This document shows positions 60,272 through 64,000 of a DNA stretch of 64,000 nucleotides, one piece after another. Each line of letters opens with the position of its first letter. The first letter of the stretch is position 1. Below the pieces are notes generated by a model, which was not told the DNA's origin, did no database searches, and saw only the letters and a list, made by a program, of their open reading frames with translations. The translations under genes and the position numbers were made by a program. Origin of the DNA: Pseudomonas alloputida (GTDB taxonomy: Bacteria > Pseudomonadota > Gammaproteobacteria > Pseudomonadales > Pseudomonadaceae); NCBI RefSeq assembly GCF_021283545.2, contig NZ_CP128540.1, positions 437,501-501,500 on the forward strand, given 5' to 3'.

Positions 60272-61306
60272 ATGATCAAGGTCGGTATCGTCGGCGGCAC
60301 GGGTTACACCGGCGTCGAACTGTTGCGTCTGCTGGCACAGCATCCACAGGCCGAAGTGGCGGTCATCACTTCGCGCTCCGAGGCGGGCGTGGCGGTGGCG
60401 GACATGTACCCGAACCTGCGCGGCCACTATGACGGGTTGGCGTTCAGCGTGCCGGACAGCAAGGCTCTGGGGGCCTGCGATGTGGTGTTCTTCGCCACTC
60501 CGCATGGTGTTGCACACGCCCTGGCCGGTGAGCTGCTGGCGGCTGGCACCAAGGTGATCGACCTGTCGGCCGACTTCCGTCTGCAGGATGCCACTGAGTG
60601 GGGCAAGTGGTACGGTCAGCCCCATGGCGCGCCAGAGCTGCTCAAGGACGCAGTCTATGGCCTGCCCGAAGTCAACCGCGAGAAGATCCGCCAGGCACGC
60701 CTCATCGCTGTGCCGGGTTGCTACCCGACTGCAACCCAGCTGGGCTTCCTTCCGCTGCTGGAGGCGGGCCTGGCTGACCCGTCGCGCCTGATCGCCGACT
60801 GCAAGTCGGGTGTCAGCGGCGCTGGTCGTGGTGCGGCAGTGGGCTCGCTGTTCTGCGAGGCCGGCGAAAGCATGAAAGCCTACGCGGTAAAGGGCCATCG
60901 CCACTTGCCGGAGATCAGCCAGGGCCTGCGCCTGGCCGCGGGCAAGGACATCGGCCTGACTTTCGTGCCGCACCTGACGCCGATGATCCGTGGCATCCAT
61001 GCCACCCTGTACGCGAACGTGGTCGATACCTCGGTCGACCTGCAGGCGCTGTTCGAGAAACGCTACGCCGATGAACCGTTCGTCGACGTGATGCCAGCAG
61101 GCAGCCATCCGGAAACCCGTAGCGTGCGTGGTGCCAACGTCTGCCGCATTGCCGTTCATCGTCCGCAGGGTGGTGATCTGGTGGTGGTGCTTTCGGTGAT
61201 CGACAACCTGGTCAAGGGTGCCTCCGGCCAGGCGGTGCAGAACCTCAACATTCTGTTCGGTCTGGATGAGCGCATGGGCCTGTCCCATGCCGGCTTGCTG
61301 CCGTAA
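60272..61306 (+). CDS. argC: N-acetyl-gamma-glutamyl-phosphate reductase
   Basis: 344 residues. [24 protein letters not shown] (Rossmann), the catalytic Cys in [16 protein letters not shown] and the active-site His in KGHRHLPEI are intact. It reduces N-acetylglutamyl phosphate in arginine synthesis. It has its own promoter and ends at a strong terminator. Confidence 0.98.
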   Translation: MIKVGIVGGTGYTGVELLRLLAQHPQAEVAVITSRSEAGVAVADMYPNLRGHYDGLAFSVPDSKALGACDVVFFATPHGVAHALAGELLAAGTKVIDLSADFRLQDATEWGKWYGQPHGAPELLKDAVYGLPEVNREKIRQARLIAVPGCYPTATQLGFLPLLEAGLADPSRLIADCKSGVSGAGRGAAVGSLFCEAGESMKAYAVKGHRHLPEISQGLRLAAGKDIGLTFVPHLTPMIRGIHATLYANVVDTSVDLQALFEKRYADEPFVDVMPAGSHPETRSVRGANVCRIAVHRPQGGDLVVVLSVIDNLVKGASGQAVQNLNILFGLDERMGLSHAGLLP

Positions 61307-61321
61307 GGCCGCCAGCATTGG

Positions 61322-61349
61322 AAAAGGCCCGCGTCGTGCGGGCCTTTTT
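61322..61349 (+). terminator. Intrinsic terminator of argC
   Basis: AAAAGGCCCGC-GTCGT-GCGGGCCTTTTT is a perfect stem with five T, 16 bp after the argC stop. Confidence 0.95.
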
Positions 61350-61377
61350 GCAGGTCGCGACTAAAGCCGCACAATTC

Positions 61378-61407
61378 TTGACCGATTTTCTCGGGAAAGC
61401 GGATAAT
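61378..61407 (+). promoter_or_regulatory. Promoter of erpA
   Basis: -35 TTGACC (61378-61383), 18-bp spacer and -10 GATAAT (61402-61407). The leader to the erpA ATG is about 40 nt. No clear IscR-type box was recognised. Confidence 0.6.
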
Positions 61408-61453
61408 GCGCGTCATCGAGTTTTATGGCGGCTACCGCGCCGGGAGAATCAAC

Positions 61454-61804
61454 ATGAGCGTCGAAACCTTCACCCCTACCGGTCTGGAGTTCACCCATGG
61501 GGCAGCCCAGAAGGTGAAAAACCTGGTCAATGAGGAAGGCAATGAACGTCTGAAACTGCGGGTGTTCGTGACCGGTGGTGGTTGCTCGGGCTTCCAGTAT
61601 GGCTTCACCTTCGATGAAGACGTGGCCGAAGATGACACCATTGTCGAGCGCGAGGGCGTTTCCCTGGTGGTCGACCCGATGAGCTTCCAGTACCTGGCGG
61701 GTGCCGAAGTGGACTACCAGGAAGGCCTGGAAGGCTCGCGCTTCGTGATCAAGAACCCGAATGCCGCGACCACCTGCGGTTGCGGGTCGTCGTTCTCGAT
61801 CTAA
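61454..61804 (+). CDS. erpA: Iron-sulfur cluster insertion protein ErpA
   Basis: 116 residues from ATG 61454; the frame open from 61406 is not used, since the promoter -10 lies just ahead of it. The A-type carrier has three conserved Cys: [11 protein letters not shown] and the C-terminal CGCGSSFSI. It carries 4Fe-4S clusters to apoproteins such as IspG. It is monocistronic, with its own promoter and terminator. Confidence 0.96.
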   Translation: MSVETFTPTGLEFTHGAAQKVKNLVNEEGNERLKLRVFVTGGGCSGFQYGFTFDEDVAEDDTIVEREGVSLVVDPMSFQYLAGAEVDYQEGLEGSRFVIKNPNAATTCGCGSSFSI

Positions 61805-61817
61805 GGGCTGGGCATAC

Positions 61818-61847
61818 GAAAACGCCGCGCAATTGCGCGGCGTTTTG
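61818..61847. terminator. Intrinsic terminator between erpA and anmK
   Basis: AAAACGCCGCGC-AATT-GCGCGGCGTTTTG is a perfect stem with A-run and T-run, so it serves both convergent genes (erpA and anmK). Confidence 0.95.
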
Positions 61848-61863
61848 CTTTCTGGCGTAGTGG

Positions 61864-62958
<1,095 letters not shown>

Positions 62959-63999
62959 TTAGCGCTTGTTCGCTGCGAGCAGGGTGGCCTTTTCCTGATC
63001 CATACGGGCAATCAGCGGCTGGCTCTGCTGCAGGAAGCGCTGACGCTCGTTCTTGGCAATCGGGTCAGCCATTGGCACTTTCTGGCTCAGCGGGTCGACG
63101 TGCACGCCGTTGACCTGGAACTCGTAGTGCAGGTGTGGGCCGGTGGACAGGCCGGTAGTGCCGATGTAGCCAATGATCTGGCCCTGTTTGACCGTGCTGC
63201 CGGTCTTGATGCCTTTGGCAAAGCCCTGCATGTGGCCATACAGCGTCTTGTAGCGGTTGCCATGCTGAATGATCACGGTATTGCCGTAGCCACCACGGCG
63301 CCCGGCCAGTTCGATGCGACCGTCACCGGCTGCCTTGATTGGTGTACCGCGGGGGGCCGCGTAGTCGACGCCTTTGTGGGCGCGGATCTTGTTCAGGATG
63401 GGGTGCTTGCGACCGGCGGAAAAGCGCGAGCTGATGCGGGCGAAGTCGACGGGCGTACGGATGAAGGCCTTGCGCAGGCTGTTGCCGTCGGCGGTGTAGT
63501 AGGTAGTGTTGCCCTGCTTGTTGGTGTAGCGCACGGCAGTGTAGGTTTTGCCGCGGTTGGTGAAGCGCGCAGAGAGGATGTTACCGGTGCCGACGACCTT
63601 GCCATCCATCACCTTCTGTTCGTAGACCACGTCGAACTCGTCCCCAGGGCGAATATCCTGTGCGAAGTCGATGTCGTAACCCAGCACGCGGGCCATGTCC
63701 ATGGTCATGCTGTGGGACAGGCCGGCGCGCTGGGCGGAAGCAGACAGCGAGCTCTTGATCACCCCGTGGGCATAGGCGGTGCGTATCACCGGCTTGCTGA
63801 TTTCACGGTTGAAGGTGTAGCCCTTGGCGGTTTTGGTCAGGCGAATGGTTTCGAGATTGCTGACTTTGCTGTGCAGACTGGCCAGCTGGCCATCCTTGTC
63901 GAGCTCAAATTGCAAGACCTGGCCGTGCTTGAGCTGGCTGAACTGCTTGGCCTGCTTGTTGCTGGCCAGCAAATCATGCACAGCATTGGCTGGCAGGCC
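62959..63999 (-). CDS. M23-family peptidoglycan endopeptidase (MepM-like), start beyond right edge
   Basis: The 346 visible residues are the C-terminal part; the frame is open through the right edge, so the N-terminal signal or anchor is missing. A LysM/OapA-like and stalk region is followed by the LytM domain: HKGVDYAAPRGTPIKAAGDG (His and Asp zinc ligands), YGHMQGF and TGPHLHYEFQVNG. It cleaves peptide cross-links in the cell wall. It precedes anmK, linking wall cleavage to recycling. Confidence 0.92.
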   Translation of the reverse strand, partial: GLPANAVHDLLASNKQAKQFSQLKHGQVLQFELDKDGQLASLHSKVSNLETIRLTKTAKGYTFNREISKPVIRTAYAHGVIKSSLSASAQRAGLSHSMTMDMARVLGYDIDFAQDIRPGDEFDVVYEQKVMDGKVVGTGNILSARFTNRGKTYTAVRYTNKQGNTTYYTADGNSLRKAFIRTPVDFARISSRFSAGRKHPILNKIRAHKGVDYAAPRGTPIKAAGDGRIELAGRRGGYGNTVIIQHGNRYKTLYGHMQGFAKGIKTGSTVKQGQIIGYIGTTGLSTGPHLHYEFQVNGVHVDPLSQKVPMADPIAKNERQRFLQQSQPLIARMDQEKATLLAANKR

Positions 64000-64000
64000 G

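Overview
The window is a piece of a Pseudomonas putida-group chromosome. The evidence is the gene order (rpsU-dnaG-rpoD, spoVR-yeaH-prkA, apaG-apaH, rsmA-pdxA-surA-lptD, amgK-murU, trpE and trpGDC, vfr-type crp, argC-erpA-anmK), the high GC content, and many P. putida-type REP palindromes between genes. These assignments rest on family motifs and remembered synteny; no search was run.

Region 1-5900 is not core genome. It looks like the right-hand part of a P4-like phage satellite: the end of a DUF927 protein, a small DUF4224-like gene overlapping an Ogr/Delta zinc-finger activator gene, then, divergently, a shortened P2 gpO-like protein and a Psu-like capsid-decoration protein. An Ogr/Delta-type site (TGT-N12-ACA) lies between the divergent pairs. 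A repeat-rich noncoding stretch, a 31-codon ORF with a strong terminator and a 512-residue putative PD-(D/E)XK nuclease follow. The island ends near the 3' end of tRNA-Ile2(CAU) (5938-6014), a likely attachment site. No integrase is in the window.

Region 6000-31240 is conserved core: the c-di-GMP protein RmcA, the macromolecular synthesis operon (rpsU, dnaG, rpoD, minus strand), tsaD, plsY, folB-folK, cca, the spoVR/yeaH/prkA stress module, glpE, and the minus-strand run lptD-surA-pdxA-rsmA-apaG-apaH.

An apparently intact group II intron (about 31309-33737, maturase with HNH domain) sits upstream of lptD in the same orientation. It is followed by a strongly structured noncoding segment before amgK.

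Region 34200-64000 is core again: amgK-murU-djlA (peptidoglycan recycling and chaperone), an AgtSR-like two-component system beside an AgtABCD-like ABC transporter whose binding-protein gene carries a frameshift, rpe-gph-trpE, the autotransporter esterase, trpGDC, a lipoate-ligase-like gene, the CRP homologue, osmC-like, coq7, HIT, SDR, NMO-like, hemJ, argC, erpA, anmK and the start-truncated M23 peptidase. Both trpE and trpG are preceded by near-identical 14-residue leader peptides with two Trp codons; the first forms the in-frame C-terminus of gph.
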